Below are positions 54,471 to 63,148 of a stretch of DNA of 64,000 bases, piece after piece (the stretch's first letter is position 1; the number at the start of each line of letters is the position of its first letter). The position numbers were made by a program, and so were the translations under genes. The DNA comes from Herbidospora daliensis (GTDB lineage Bacteria > Actinomycetota > Actinomycetes > Streptosporangiales > Streptosporangiaceae). Where the stretch lies: positions 248,001 through 312,000 of the forward strand of contig NZ_BBXF01000004.1 in the NCBI RefSeq assembly GCF_001570585.1. Reading direction: 5' to 3'. The notes under the pieces are model-generated. The model searched no databases. It had not been told where the DNA came from and was given only the letters and a program-made list of their open reading frames with translations.

Positions 54471-56030
54471 GTGCAGCGCACCCTCCTCATCGGCAGCACC
54501 TTCGCCGGATCCATCGGACTGCTGGCCGCCGCGCTGGTCGCGAGCCCCGCCGCAGCCGCCCCCCAGTACATCGAGAAGGAGGTGCTGGCCGGTTCCAGCG
54601 AGGCGCAGGCCATCGCCTACTTCTGGGACAAGGCGCAGCTCCAGGACGCGACCCCCTACAACGTCGAGACGACGGTCGCGGCCAAGCACATCTCCACGGG
54701 CGGCCCCACCGCCGACACCAAGGCGGGCACCGTGCCCGCGATCGGCGACGAGAAGAAGTCGACCTCCACCTCGAAGAACGTGAACCTGCCGCGCACGAGC
54801 GGCAAGGTCTTCTTCATGGGCGCCGACGGCAAGCCCCACTGGTGCTCGGGCACCTCGCTCCAGTCGAAGTACCGCAACCTCGTGGCCACCGCCGGCCAGT
54901 GCGTCTACGACACCGAGAGCAACAAGCCCGTCCTGAACAACTGGGTCTTCGTGCCCGGCTACTACCAGGGCAAGACCCCCTGGGGCATCTACGTCGGCAA
55001 GACCGCCTACACCCACTACGACTACGACGTCTACGAGGACGGCGACCGCAACTACGCGTTCGTCACCGTCTACAACGGCGTCAAGCTCACGGGTGACAAG
55101 GAGGTGGACAAAAAGGCCTATGACGCGTGGAAAGGCCAGAAGAAGATCCTCTCCGAGGTCGTCACCAAGGAGGAGTTCGAGGCCAAGTACACCGAGGGCG
55201 GCCCCTACTGGAAGAAGACCCTCGCGCCCGTGACCTCCCCGGTCGACCCGCCGAAGGCGTCGTTCACCCAGGCCGAGGCCGAGAAGTACTACACCGACGG
55301 CGTCGACGGCGTGAAGCTGACCACCGAATCGGTCAGCCCGGCCGCCTACGCCGCCGCCCCCACCGGCACCAACGCCATGAAGAACGGCGAGAAGTGCCCG
55401 ACCTGGTGCGGGCCGGATTCCGGCAAGGAATACCCGATCGACGAGGCGACCTACAACAAGCTGAAGGCCGACCCCAACTTCAAGGGCGTGCTGCGCAAGA
55501 CCGAGCAGAACCAGTTCTTCAAGAAGGAATGGTTCGTGAAGAAGTGGGTCAAGACCTCGGTGGCCGAGGCCTACTTCAAGGACCACTACATCGTCCGCGG
55601 CGTCGAGAACGTCGGCCGTCTCGGCGACAACGTCGGCGGCCAGGGCCTGGCCTACAACCAGAAGCTCGGCAAGGCCCACTACGTCTTCGGCTACCCGAGC
55701 GGCGCCCACCCCGACGGCAACCGCGTCTTCTCCGGCAACACCCTCAAGTGGTCGTACGGCAAGACCTTCGCCGCGTCGGCGTCGGCGATCAAGGCCCAGG
55801 AACTCGTCGGCATCAAGTCGTCGTTCACCGGCCAGGGCGCCATCGGCTCCTCGTGGCTGGCGGGCTACAAGAACACCCGCCGCCTCGGCTACCTGAACGG
55901 CGTGACCATCGCGGTCTCCGACCGTGACGGCAACAAGCGCATCGACACCTCCGTCTCGGCCTACTTCGACGGCGAGACCTACGGCGTCTACAAGCAGGCG
56001 GCCAACGTCTGGTCGGGCTCGATCCTGTAG
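54471..56030 (+). CDS. Secreted trypsin-fold protein with all catalytic residues replaced
   Basis: A 519-residue secreted protein starting at the GTG at 54471 behind AAGGGAGA. The signal peptide ends near AAAAP. It shares the scaffold of actinomycete chymotrypsin-like proteases: CSGTSLQSKYRNLVATAGQC (His position is Gln), NWVFVPGYYQG, NYAFVTV (Asp position Asn or lost), GGQGLAYN, FGYPSG and TGQGAIGSSWLAGY where GGSSGGPWLAGF is expected (Ser becomes Ile). The family Cys before SG is Phe. About 150 extra residues, rich in Lys, Glu and Tyr, sit between strands (around 215-365). It is a pseudoenzyme; a binding or inhibitor role is inferred. Confidence 0.8.
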   Translation: MQRTLLIGSTFAGSIGLLAAALVASPAAAAPQYIEKEVLAGSSEAQAIAYFWDKAQLQDATPYNVETTVAAKHISTGGPTADTKAGTVPAIGDEKKSTSTSKNVNLPRTSGKVFFMGADGKPHWCSGTSLQSKYRNLVATAGQCVYDTESNKPVLNNWVFVPGYYQGKTPWGIYVGKTAYTHYDYDVYEDGDRNYAFVTVYNGVKLTGDKEVDKKAYDAWKGQKKILSEVVTKEEFEAKYTEGGPYWKKTLAPVTSPVDPPKASFTQAEAEKYYTDGVDGVKLTTESVSPAAYAAAPTGTNAMKNGEKCPTWCGPDSGKEYPIDEATYNKLKADPNFKGVLRKTEQNQFFKKEWFVKKWVKTSVAEAYFKDHYIVRGVENVGRLGDNVGGQGLAYNQKLGKAHYVFGYPSGAHPDGNRVFSGNTLKWSYGKTFAASASAIKAQELVGIKSSFTGQGAIGSSWLAGYKNTRRLGYLNGVTIAVSDRDGNKRIDTSVSAYFDGETYGVYKQAANVWSGSIL

Positions 56031-56045
56031 CCACTGTTTTAGGGA

Positions 56046-56073
56046 GCGCCCGTATCCAGGGGGATGCGGGCGC
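56046..56073 (+). terminator. Terminator after the trypsin-fold gene
   Basis: A 12-bp stem with one G-U pair (GCGCCCGTATCC with GGATGCGGGCGC) and a 4-nt loop; TTTTTG follows at about 56081. Confidence 0.85.
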
Positions 56074-56116
56074 CTCTCGTTTTTGTGACTTCGCATCTCA
56101 GGCGGGATCGTGAAGT

Positions 56117-57280
56117 ATGGTCGCAAGCGCATACCAGACGGGATTAGAGGGGATTCGCCGGATGCCGTTGCGCCTCACCGGAGCGTTCCGTCCGGGCAAG
56201 GGGCGGCGCCGGGCGGCCGGGGCCCGCACGGCGCTCGCTCTGGCGGTGTTGCCGTTCCTGATGATGCTTCTCGTGTCGGTGCTCGATCTGAGCACGGGCC
56301 CCGAGATCGGGTTCCTGCCCCTGCTCGCCGTGGGGCCGGCCTTCGCCTCGCTCACCGGCGGGATCCGGCGGACCATGCTCGTCGGGGTGACCGCGCTGGT
56401 GCTGGCGATGGGGCTGGCGGCGTACAACGACCTGGAGCTGCGCAGGGCGTACATCACCATGGGCTCGATCGCCGGCGTGACGGCGGCGAGCGCCCTGGCG
56501 ACGGTCGGCCGGCGGCGCAGGGAACGCGAACTGGCCCAGGTCAGGTCGGTGGCCGAGGTCGCGCAGCGGGTGCTGCTGCGGCCGGTGCCCCGCCGCGCCG
56601 GGCACATGCGGGTGGCCGTCTCCTACACCTCGGCCATGGCCGAGGCCCACATCGGCGGCGACCTGTACGAGGTCGTCACCGCCCCCACCGGCGTCCGGGT
56701 CATCGTGGGCGACGTGCAGGGCAAGGGCCTGGAGGCGGTCGAGACGGCCGCGCTGGTCCTGGGGGCCTTCCGCGAGGCCGCCCACGACGAGAAGGATCTC
56801 GAAGGGGTCAGCGCCCGGCTGGAGAAGGCGCTCAACCGGCGGTTGTCCGGCGAGGAGTTCGTCACCGCGGTGCTGGCCGAGTTCAGCATCGAGGAGACGA
56901 CCATGACGCTCCTCAACTACGGCCACCCGGCGCCGCTGGTGGTCAGGGCGGGCGGCGAGATCGAGTTCGCCGACCCCGACGACCACGTGCCCCCGCTGGG
57001 GCTGGCGGTCCTGGGGCCCGAGGGGCCGGCGCCTTACTCGATCACCTTCGAACCGGGCGACCAGATCCTCTTCTACACCGACGGTGTCATCGAGGCCCGC
57101 GACGCCCTGGGCCGTTTCTATCCGCTGGCCGACCGGGTCCCGTTGCTCAAGGACGACGACCCGGAGGCGGCGCTGGAGTCCCTGCGCCGCGACCTGATCG
57201 CCCACATCGACGGCCCGCCGACCGACGACGCGGCCATGTTGCTGATGCGCTGCCGGGAACCCGGCATAGATCTGGTGTAG
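56117..57280 (+). CDS. SpoIIE-type PP2C serine phosphatase with membrane region
   Basis: A 387-residue protein. Three or four membrane segments span about 38-130, followed by a PP2C phosphatase (about 165-380) with metal motifs GGDLYEVV, GDVQGKGLE, LNYGHPAP and FYTDGVIEAR. Such phosphatases dephosphorylate STAS antagonists to release sigma factors. Its neighbours offer a RsbW-like kinase 2 kb upstream. Starts at 56117 or 56162 are possible. Confidence 0.88.
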   Translation: MVASAYQTGLEGIRRMPLRLTGAFRPGKGRRRAAGARTALALAVLPFLMMLLVSVLDLSTGPEIGFLPLLAVGPAFASLTGGIRRTMLVGVTALVLAMGLAAYNDLELRRAYITMGSIAGVTAASALATVGRRRRERELAQVRSVAEVAQRVLLRPVPRRAGHMRVAVSYTSAMAEAHIGGDLYEVVTAPTGVRVIVGDVQGKGLEAVETAALVLGAFREAAHDEKDLEGVSARLEKALNRRLSGEEFVTAVLAEFSIEETTMTLLNYGHPAPLVVRAGGEIEFADPDDHVPPLGLAVLGPEGPAPYSITFEPGDQILFYTDGVIEARDALGRFYPLADRVPLLKDDDPEAALESLRRDLIAHIDGPPTDDAAMLLMRCREPGIDLV

Positions 57281-57284
57281 AGCC

Positions 57285-57325
57285 GTGGTCCCGCCGAGGA
57301 GGACCCCCAACCTCGGCGGGACCAC
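57285..57325. terminator. Bidirectional terminator
   Basis: A perfect 15-bp stem (GTGGTCCCGCCGAGG with CCTCGGCGGGACCAC), loop 11 nt, between convergent genes ending at 57280 and 57337. Confidence 0.9.
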
Positions 57326-57336
57326 GACGTTCGGGG

Positions 57337-59703
57337 CTAGCTGAGGGGCGGGTAGGCGTTGGCGAGCAGCTGACGGAACTGGGCCGAGAACCAGTGACCC
57401 GACAGCGGAGCGTTGCCCAGAGCGCCGGTGGCGTTGTTGCCGTTACGGTCGTTGCCGCCGTAGGTCGGGTCGCACATCCGGTCGAAGCCCTTGCCCTCGT
57501 TGTTCGGGATGGCCTCGGAGGAGCCGTCCGACTCGCCCGGAGGCTTGACCCACACGTAGGCGTCGATGCCGGTGGCCGGGTTGGCCCTCGGACGCTCGCC
57601 CAGACCCGCGCCGCTCTGGTTGCACCAGTTGCCGGCGTGGATGCGCCTGTCGACCTTGGACGCGTTGACGAAGGTGTTCAGGTCGGTCGACGTGCTGGGC
57701 CCGGTCGGGCGGGCCGAACCGCCCCAGCCGTTGCGCGAGGTGTCGATCAGCATGCCGATGTTGGAGGAGAAGCCCTCCTGGATCAACCGCGTGCGGAACG
57801 CCTGCGCGAAGGACAACTCGTCGATGTAGAAGTTCCAGTCGACCCACCGCGAGGAGCGGATCTGCTGGCCGTTCACCGAACCGCTGACGGAGAAGTAGGG
57901 CTCGACCAGGGCCGAGTAGTTGGCGGTGTTGGTGATGAAGCCGTGGACGGTGGCCTTGCCGCCGGTGGCCAGGGCCGCGGTGCTGCCGAAGAGCACGGCC
58001 GACGGGCCGAAGTTGGAGTCCCACCCGAGCCAGCCGTGGTGGCCGGCGTCGACGTAGTTGTAGACGTTCGGGATGGCGTACAGCTTGCTCAGGGCGTAGG
58101 CCACGCCCTGCTCGTAGGCGCCGGAGTTCTTGGCCTCCTGGCAGGCGGCCAGGTTGAGGTTGGTGACCAGGTTCGGCAGCGAGTCGATCTCGATGATGGC
58201 GACGATGCGCAGGTTGCGGTACGCGGTGTCGGACATGATCGAGGCGATCGGGTCGATGTACTCGGTCTTGTACCGGTTGAGACCGTCCTGCGCGACCTTG
58301 AGCTCACCGTTCGACGCGAGCGCCGAGCAGTCACGGTTGGGCAGGTTGTAGATCACGACCTGGATGGTCACCGGCGTGGAGCCGTTGGCGGCGTCCTGCG
58401 CGACGGCCAGGTCCAGGTGGTCACGCAGACCCTTGCTGTTGTTGCCGGCCGAACCGCTGGTGATCGCGGCGATGCGGTCGAGCCAGATGGCGGTCGAGGT
58501 GTTGGCCACGGCCGAGCCGCCCGGCTCGGAGGCCGCGCTGGCCGACCAGTCGGGGTTCACGTAGCCGGCCGCGCCCGCGTAGGGGTTGTCGACGCGGCCC
58601 GGGTTGGAGATGTCGTCGTCGCCCTCGGTCGCGGTGACGGTGACGCTGGTCAGGCCGGAGGAGGCGACGACGATCGGCCGGGTGCCGGCCGTCTGGTCGC
58701 TGTCCTGCGCCGCCGCGAGGGTGACGGTCTGCGGGGTCTGCCAGTTCGACGTGGTGAACGTCAGGCTGGCGCCCGAGCTGACGGTGATGTTGCTGTCACC
58801 GGAGCCGGCCGTGTTGGTCACGGTCACGTTGCCGCTCGGCGCGGCCGCGAGGCGGACGGTGTAGGAGGCGGTGCCGCCCTCGGGCACGGTCACGGCGGTC
58901 GACGAGACGACCAGCGACTGGGTCTGCGTGCCGTCGTCGTCGGCCTCGGTGGCGGTGACGTTGACGCTGGTCAGACCGCTGGAGGCGACCGTGAAGGTAC
59001 GCGAGCCGTTGGTCGAGTCGCTGTCCTGCGCCGCAGCCAGGGTCACGTTCTGCGGGGTGTTCCAGTTGCTGCTGGTGAAGGTGAGGCTGGTGCCGGAGGT
59101 CGCGGTCAGGTTGCTGTCACCCGAACCGGCGCTCGTGGTCACGGTCACGTTGGAGCTGGGCTGCGACTGGAGGCGCACCGAGTAGGTGGCGGTGCCGCCC
59201 TCGGGCACGCTCACGCTGGTCGGGGACACGACCAGGGCCTGCTGCGTGGGGCTCGGCGACGCCGACGGCGACGGCGAGGTGATCGGGCCGTTGCAGACCG
59301 TGCCGTTCAGCGAGAACGACGTCGGGTTGGTGTTGGTTCCGCTGACCTGGCCGTTGAAGCCGATCTGCACCGACTGGCCGGAGCCCAGGCTGCCGCCCCA
59401 CGAGGGCGCGACCACGGTCACGTTCTGGCCCGACTGGCTCCAGGTGCCGTTCCATCCCTGCTGGACCGTCTGGTTCCCCGGCCACGTGAACGTGAGCCGC
59501 CACGGGTTCACCGCGTCACCGAGGTTGTTGATCGTGATGTTGGCGCCGAAACCGCTGCCGTTGTCCCACTGCTTGGCATACGTGACCTGGCAGGCGACTG
59601 CGGCGCCCGCCGGGGTTTGCATGACGGCGAGGCCGGTGACGGCCAGCAGCATTGCCGCCGCCGCCATGGCGGCTCTGCGCCAGGAACTCAATCGGGGTCC
59701 CAT
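57337..59703 (-). CDS. Secreted GH6 cellulase with CBM2 and two Calx-beta-like repeats
   Basis: A 788-residue secreted enzyme. Signal peptide to about residue 34; CBM2 (about 37-137) with surface Trp in NPWRLTF, GWNGTW and APSWGG; a Pro-Ser linker; two related Calx-beta-like domains of about 100 residues (160-260, 266-365); then the GH6 catalytic domain. Family motifs are QVVIYNLPNRDCSALAS with the general-acid Asp in RDC, and IIEIDSLPNLV. Long loops and the VKPPGESDG stretch point to a cellobiohydrolase that releases cellobiose. A CebR/CelR box lies 30 bp before the ATG. Confidence 0.9.
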   Translation of the reverse strand: MGPRLSSWRRAAMAAAAMLLAVTGLAVMQTPAGAAVACQVTYAKQWDNGSGFGANITINNLGDAVNPWRLTFTWPGNQTVQQGWNGTWSQSGQNVTVVAPSWGGSLGSGQSVQIGFNGQVSGTNTNPTSFSLNGTVCNGPITSPSPSASPSPTQQALVVSPTSVSVPEGGTATYSVRLQSQPSSNVTVTTSAGSGDSNLTATSGTSLTFTSSNWNTPQNVTLAAAQDSDSTNGSRTFTVASSGLTSVNVTATEADDDGTQTQSLVVSSTAVTVPEGGTASYTVRLAAAPSGNVTVTNTAGSGDSNITVSSGASLTFTTSNWQTPQTVTLAAAQDSDQTAGTRPIVVASSGLTSVTVTATEGDDDISNPGRVDNPYAGAAGYVNPDWSASAASEPGGSAVANTSTAIWLDRIAAITSGSAGNNSKGLRDHLDLAVAQDAANGSTPVTIQVVIYNLPNRDCSALASNGELKVAQDGLNRYKTEYIDPIASIMSDTAYRNLRIVAIIEIDSLPNLVTNLNLAACQEAKNSGAYEQGVAYALSKLYAIPNVYNYVDAGHHGWLGWDSNFGPSAVLFGSTAALATGGKATVHGFITNTANYSALVEPYFSVSGSVNGQQIRSSRWVDWNFYIDELSFAQAFRTRLIQEGFSSNIGMLIDTSRNGWGGSARPTGPSTSTDLNTFVNASKVDRRIHAGNWCNQSGAGLGERPRANPATGIDAYVWVKPPGESDGSSEAIPNNEGKGFDRMCDPTYGGNDRNGNNATGALGNAPLSGHWFSAQFRQLLANAYPPLS

Positions 59704-59732
59704 AGCTTTCTCTTCTCCTCGGCATACACGAT

Positions 59733-59746
59733 TGGGAGCGCTCCCA
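59733..59746. promoter_or_regulatory. CebR/CelR operator box of the GH6 cellulase
   Basis: A second perfect TGGGAGCGCTCCCA, 30 bp upstream of the cellulase ATG, the expected place for repression relieved by cellobiose. Confidence 0.9.
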
Positions 59747-59811
59747 ACATGAGTTCGTTTCGCCGAGGTGTACAGGATGTTTCGTGGTTCGGCGGGATCG
59801 GGCCAGGATGC

Positions 59812-60480
59812 CTATGAAAGATTCAGGGTCCGTGCGGCCAGCCGGTGGAGGTGCCGCCGGAACCGGGCGAGCACCTCGGGGTTCTCGGCCCCCAGACGGT
59901 CGCCTCCCTCGTCGAGCACGCCGCCCTGGACGAACCCGTGGACGCACCAGATCAGCGTCCACACGCAGTACTCCATGTCGGCCGTGGCGTCGATGTACCC
60001 GGCCTCGGCGGCCTGCTCGAGCACCGAGGTCGTCATGGTGATCAGCGGCTGGGAGTACTGCCGCTCCAGGCCGGTGAGGTCGGCCGCGTCGTACAGCCAC
60101 CGGTGGATCCACAGGGCCGGGAACTCGGGATTGGCGACGCAGAAGTCGATGTAGCGGTCGACGATCTCGTGCACGGCCGCCGCGGCCGTGATGTGGTCGG
60201 CCGCCATCATGTCGTTGACGACGCCTTCGAGTGCCTCGGTCTCGATCCGGGAGGCCCGCTCGATGACGGCGAGGTAAAGGTCCCGCTTGGACCCCCCGAA
60301 CCCCTCCTGGGCCGGGTCGATCCCGGTCGCCTCGGCGATCTGCTTCAAGGTCGTGGCGTCGTACCCGAGCGCGGCGAACAGCCGTGTGGCCCCCTGCAGC
60401 AGGCTTTCCATCCAGGGCTCCCGATCCCTCGGCTCCTTACCGTTTCCAAGTCCAACACCTGACCGGTCACGGGAGGGCAA
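59812..60480 (-). CDS. TetR-family transcriptional regulator
   Basis: A regulator of up to 222 residues. The helix-turn-helix reads GATRLFAALGYDATTLKQIA then ATGID; the ligand domain is helical and Trp-rich (ALWIHRWLYDA, YCVWTLIWCVHGF). The TTG at 60480 gives the usual pre-helix arm (PRDREPWMESLL); the ATG at 60411 would begin within helix 1. It faces away from the 3D-domain gene. Ligand unknown. Confidence 0.85.
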   Translation of the reverse strand: MPSRDRSGVGLGNGKEPRDREPWMESLLQGATRLFAALGYDATTLKQIAEATGIDPAQEGFGGSKRDLYLAVIERASRIETEALEGVVNDMMAADHITAAAAVHEIVDRYIDFCVANPEFPALWIHRWLYDAADLTGLERQYSQPLITMTTSVLEQAAEAGYIDATADMEYCVWTLIWCVHGFVQGGVLDEGGDRLGAENPEVLARFRRHLHRLAARTLNLS

Positions 60481-60728
60481 ACGGCACGCGTGACCACGGA
60501 ATCCCCTTATTTATGGGCGTTTCATGGCTATCTGAGATGTTTTACTGTCTTAGGTTTGCCATGTCATGGTTTGGTGGCTAGTGTCGCTTTCGTTGCCAAG
60601 TGCTGACCAACCCACGAGACAGCGCTTGACCTTCGGATCCGGGAGCGGCCCCGCAGGGCCCACCGGACACGCCACCCCTGATGAACGCGTGGCAGTCCTG
60701 TCGTCGTACGGAAAGATCTCCCTTTTTC

Positions 60729-61370
60729 ATGTACGCCCTCAAAGGCATCCTGAAGAACAAGACCGTGACCACCGCGCTCACCGCCGCCGGCCTGGCCGTC
60801 CTTGGACTGGGCACCACCGGCGCCGCCACCGCCCTGGCCGCACCTCCGCACGCGAACCACGTCCGGATCCACCCGCAGACGGCGGCCGTCGTCAAGCCCC
60901 TCGCGAAGGCGCCCGCCGCGGTCAAGCCCGCGATCAAGGAGCCCTCGTTCGTCAAGCCGGCCGTGCTGACCGGCAAGACCACCGCCTCCTACTTCTGGGA
61001 CGACTCCTCCGGCCGCGCCGGCGACACCGGCCTGCCCGCCAGCGGCAAGCCCATGCAGAAGGGCATGGCCGCCTCCCCCAGCTGGCCCCTCGGCACCGAG
61101 GGCTACGTCGTCTACAAGGGCGTGAAGAAGCCGTTCTTCGTCGGCGACCGCGGCCCCGGCAACCCCTCGTCGCGCGGCGTCATGCTCGACCTCGACGGGC
61201 AGACCTTCGCCGAGCTGACCGGCGGCACCTTCGACATGTCGACGCTGGCCGTGAAGGACAACGGCGGCTTCGGCCACATCCCGATCGAATACCACATCAC
61301 CAAGTGGGGCGACGGGATCGGCCTCAAGGCGGCGCCCGTGCCGTTCTCGACCGGCGCGTGGAAGAGCTGA
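60729..61370 (+). CDS. Secreted 3D/RlpA-like double-psi beta-barrel protein
   Basis: A 213-residue secreted protein. Signal peptide to about residue 38 (ATALAAP), a Lys/Pro/Ala-rich linker (40-80), then a double-psi barrel (about 85-213) with TASYFWDDSSGRAGDTGLPA, FVGDRGPG and MLDLDGQTFAEL. 3D/RlpA barrels are found in peptidoglycan lytic enzymes such as resuscitation-promoting factors; the single Asp in GDRGPG is the likely acid. The start ATG at 60729 is chosen from the signal peptide. Confidence 0.78.
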   Translation: MYALKGILKNKTVTTALTAAGLAVLGLGTTGAATALAAPPHANHVRIHPQTAAVVKPLAKAPAAVKPAIKEPSFVKPAVLTGKTTASYFWDDSSGRAGDTGLPASGKPMQKGMAASPSWPLGTEGYVVYKGVKKPFFVGDRGPGNPSSRGVMLDLDGQTFAELTGGTFDMSTLAVKDNGGFGHIPIEYHITKWGDGIGLKAAPVPFSTGAWKS

Positions 61371-61402
61371 GCCTTATCGATGTGCGTAGGGGGGCTCGGA
61401 GC

Positions 61403-61411
61403 TGCTAAAGT
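61403..61411 (+). promoter_or_regulatory. Likely -10 element of the tRNA gene
   Basis: TGCTAAAGT, 11 bp before the mature tRNA 5' end, resembles the -10 region in front of many actinomycete tRNA genes. The -35 is not clear. Confidence 0.5.
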
Positions 61412-61422
61412 CTTCCTCGCGG

Positions 61423-61499
61423 GCGCCGCTAGCTCAGTTGGTTAGAGCAGCTGACTCTTAATCAGCGGGTCCGGGGTTCGAGTCCCTGGCGGCGCACCA
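61423..61499 (+). tRNA. tRNA-Lys (anticodon CTT)
   Basis: A full cloverleaf: acceptor GCGCCGC pairs with GCGGCGC, D arm GCTCAGTTGGTTAGAGC, anticodon stem GCTGA/TCAGC with loop CTCTTAA (anticodon CTT at 61457-61459) and T arm GGGGTTCGAGTCCC. The CCA end is encoded at 61497-61499. It reads AAG codons. tRNA 3' ends are common integration sites; the two unfamiliar genes just downstream make that relevant. Confidence 0.97.
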
Positions 61500-61502
61500 A
61501 GC

Positions 61503-61536
61503 AGAAGCCCAGATCAGGAAACTGATCTGGGCTTCT
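61503..61536 (+). terminator. Terminator after tRNA-Lys
   Basis: A perfect 15-bp stem (AGAAGCCCAGATCAG with CTGATCTGGGCTTCT) with the 4-nt loop GAAA, four bases after the CCA. Confidence 0.93.
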
Positions 61537-61607
61537 TCTGCGTTAGGCCTCGCCCATATTTCCCGCCCGTAATACCGGGTGCCATTCTTGGTGATTCGAA
61601 TATCGTC

Positions 61608-61636
61608 CTGACACGGTCGGGGACGCGTTCTATCCT
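61608..61636 (+). promoter_or_regulatory. Sigma-70-type promoter for the GNAT/transglutaminase-like gene
   Basis: A -35 CTGACA (61608-61613) and -10 TATCCT (61631-61636) separated by exactly 17 bp, 25 bp before the ATG at 61662. Confidence 0.6.
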
Positions 61637-61661
61637 GTGGTCCGGTGGGCGGATACGGGAG

Positions 61662-63107
61662 ATGAATGTGTACATCACCATGAACGCACCATTGGCTGAT
61701 CGCGATATCGAGAATTTCATCGCGGCGATACAGCCACACATCGAAGAGGACGCCGACACGATCGGTGTTCCCGTCCGGACGTTCGAAATCCAGGTGCGAC
61801 TGCACCTGCCTCGCCTCGACCGGGCGGCGCTCGGTTCCCCGGAAAAGGCCTACGAGGCGATTCGCGTGCACGCGATCGTCAGGGCCGCCGAAGAACATCA
61901 ATCAGCGCGCGAGGCCGCGTACCAGGCGCACGCGTCAGTGCTGCTCAACGTCGAGAAGGTGCGCAAGGACCTCAGCCTGTCCTTCTCCGACGACTACGGG
62001 ACCACACTGCGCTTCGACGACGTGAAGCCCGCCGTGGGACACCGGATCCAATCGCGGTTGCACTACCTGCGCAGCGAGCGCGCCGACACCCTCTACCAGT
62101 TCGGGCTCCACCTGCCGGGCGCGACCATGCCCCTGACCTACGTGGCCTTCTCACGCTGCGACCGGCAGTACGTCATGGACGCCCTGACCGGCCACGGCCT
62201 GGCCGCAGCCCCTCACGAGATCCTCGTGCTCACCCGCATGCACGGGCTGGCCGGCATCCCGGCCAATCTGATGAGCCTGACCATCGGCCGGGCCGTCCGC
62301 GCGATAAAGGACAGGTCGGACACCAGATTCGTCATCACGGCCTTCAACCCCATGCTGGGTTTCGACGGCCGTTCGTTCCGGGCCGCCGGATTCCGCGCCA
62401 TCGCGTCGTCACCGGTGACCTACGCCTATGATCAGAGGGGTTTCTTCCAGACCCGGCGCATTTCCCGGAAACTGTTCCCGCAGCGACTCGACACCCCGAA
62501 CAACGTGCTGATGGTCCTGGGCGTGCCGACGGCGGCCAAAGACGAGGTCGCGACGCTGGACGGATTGGTGGAGATTCCGCCCGAGGTCCATTCCCGGGTC
62601 GACCCCATCAATCCGCCCGCGATCGATTTCTCGTCGGCCGGCTGGAGTCAATGGTTGTGCGAACACCGCGCCCTGCTGGAGAACCACTGGTCCGGCGCGA
62701 CCGCCCATCCGAAGTATTTCGAGATCCCCCGGGGAGAGGCCGACCCGCGCGGCCAGTGCGGAGTGGCGTCGGTATGGCTGGCCCGCAGGCTCCGCACCGA
62801 TCTCCGGGTCGAGCCCACCTACTGTTTCGGGCGGCTCAGCTTCGATGCGGCCGGTGTCGGCGACGTCGACCACCACTGCTGGGTCGAGATCGGTGAGGGG
62901 AACGACCCCCGCCGGACGGTCATCGACCTCACCGGCGACCAGGCCGAGGGAAACGCCGAACGGATCATCACGGGCCCCCACGACGAATTACGGGCCCGCG
63001 GAATCCATTACGAGCCGATCTCACGACTGCCGCTCGACGCGTTGCCCACCGATCGGGTATGGCCGCGATTCCTCGATCTCGATGACAGGCTCGGGCCCCG
63101 GCGTTAG
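61662..63107 (+). CDS. Unfamiliar protein: GNAT-like region fused to a transglutaminase-like Cys-His-Asp region
   Basis: A 481-residue cytoplasmic protein that I cannot assign to a named family. Residues 1-140 are mixed, with a helical stretch (EKAYEAIRVHAIVRAAEEHQ). Residues 150-265 resemble a GNAT acyltransferase core, including ILVLTRMHGLAGIPANLMSL and FNPMLGFDGRSFRAAGF, as in Mom-like proteins. Residues 340-440 carry a transglutaminase or cysteine-protease-like triad candidate: Cys366 in RGQCGVASVWLARRL, His404/405 in DHHCWVEIG and Asp422 in VIDLTGDQ. Codon use is slightly less GC-biased than neighbours. It is 41 bp ahead of the next unfamiliar gene, so likely one operon. Confidence 0.6.
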   Translation: MNVYITMNAPLADRDIENFIAAIQPHIEEDADTIGVPVRTFEIQVRLHLPRLDRAALGSPEKAYEAIRVHAIVRAAEEHQSAREAAYQAHASVLLNVEKVRKDLSLSFSDDYGTTLRFDDVKPAVGHRIQSRLHYLRSERADTLYQFGLHLPGATMPLTYVAFSRCDRQYVMDALTGHGLAAAPHEILVLTRMHGLAGIPANLMSLTIGRAVRAIKDRSDTRFVITAFNPMLGFDGRSFRAAGFRAIASSPVTYAYDQRGFFQTRRISRKLFPQRLDTPNNVLMVLGVPTAAKDEVATLDGLVEIPPEVHSRVDPINPPAIDFSSAGWSQWLCEHRALLENHWSGATAHPKYFEIPRGEADPRGQCGVASVWLARRLRTDLRVEPTYCFGRLSFDAAGVGDVDHHCWVEIGEGNDPRRTVIDLTGDQAEGNAERIITGPHDELRARGIHYEPISRLPLDALPTDRVWPRFLDLDDRLGPRR

Positions 63108-63148
63108 GGTGACGCCGCCCGTTCTACGTTCAAATGAGGAAATCGAGC

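Noticed and set aside
56110-59817. Plus-strand frame of over 1200 codons covering the phosphatase and the GH6 gene
   Set aside because: It crosses a strong terminator and lies opposite a signature-rich cellulase; the translation is an Ala/Gly/Arg/Val shadow.
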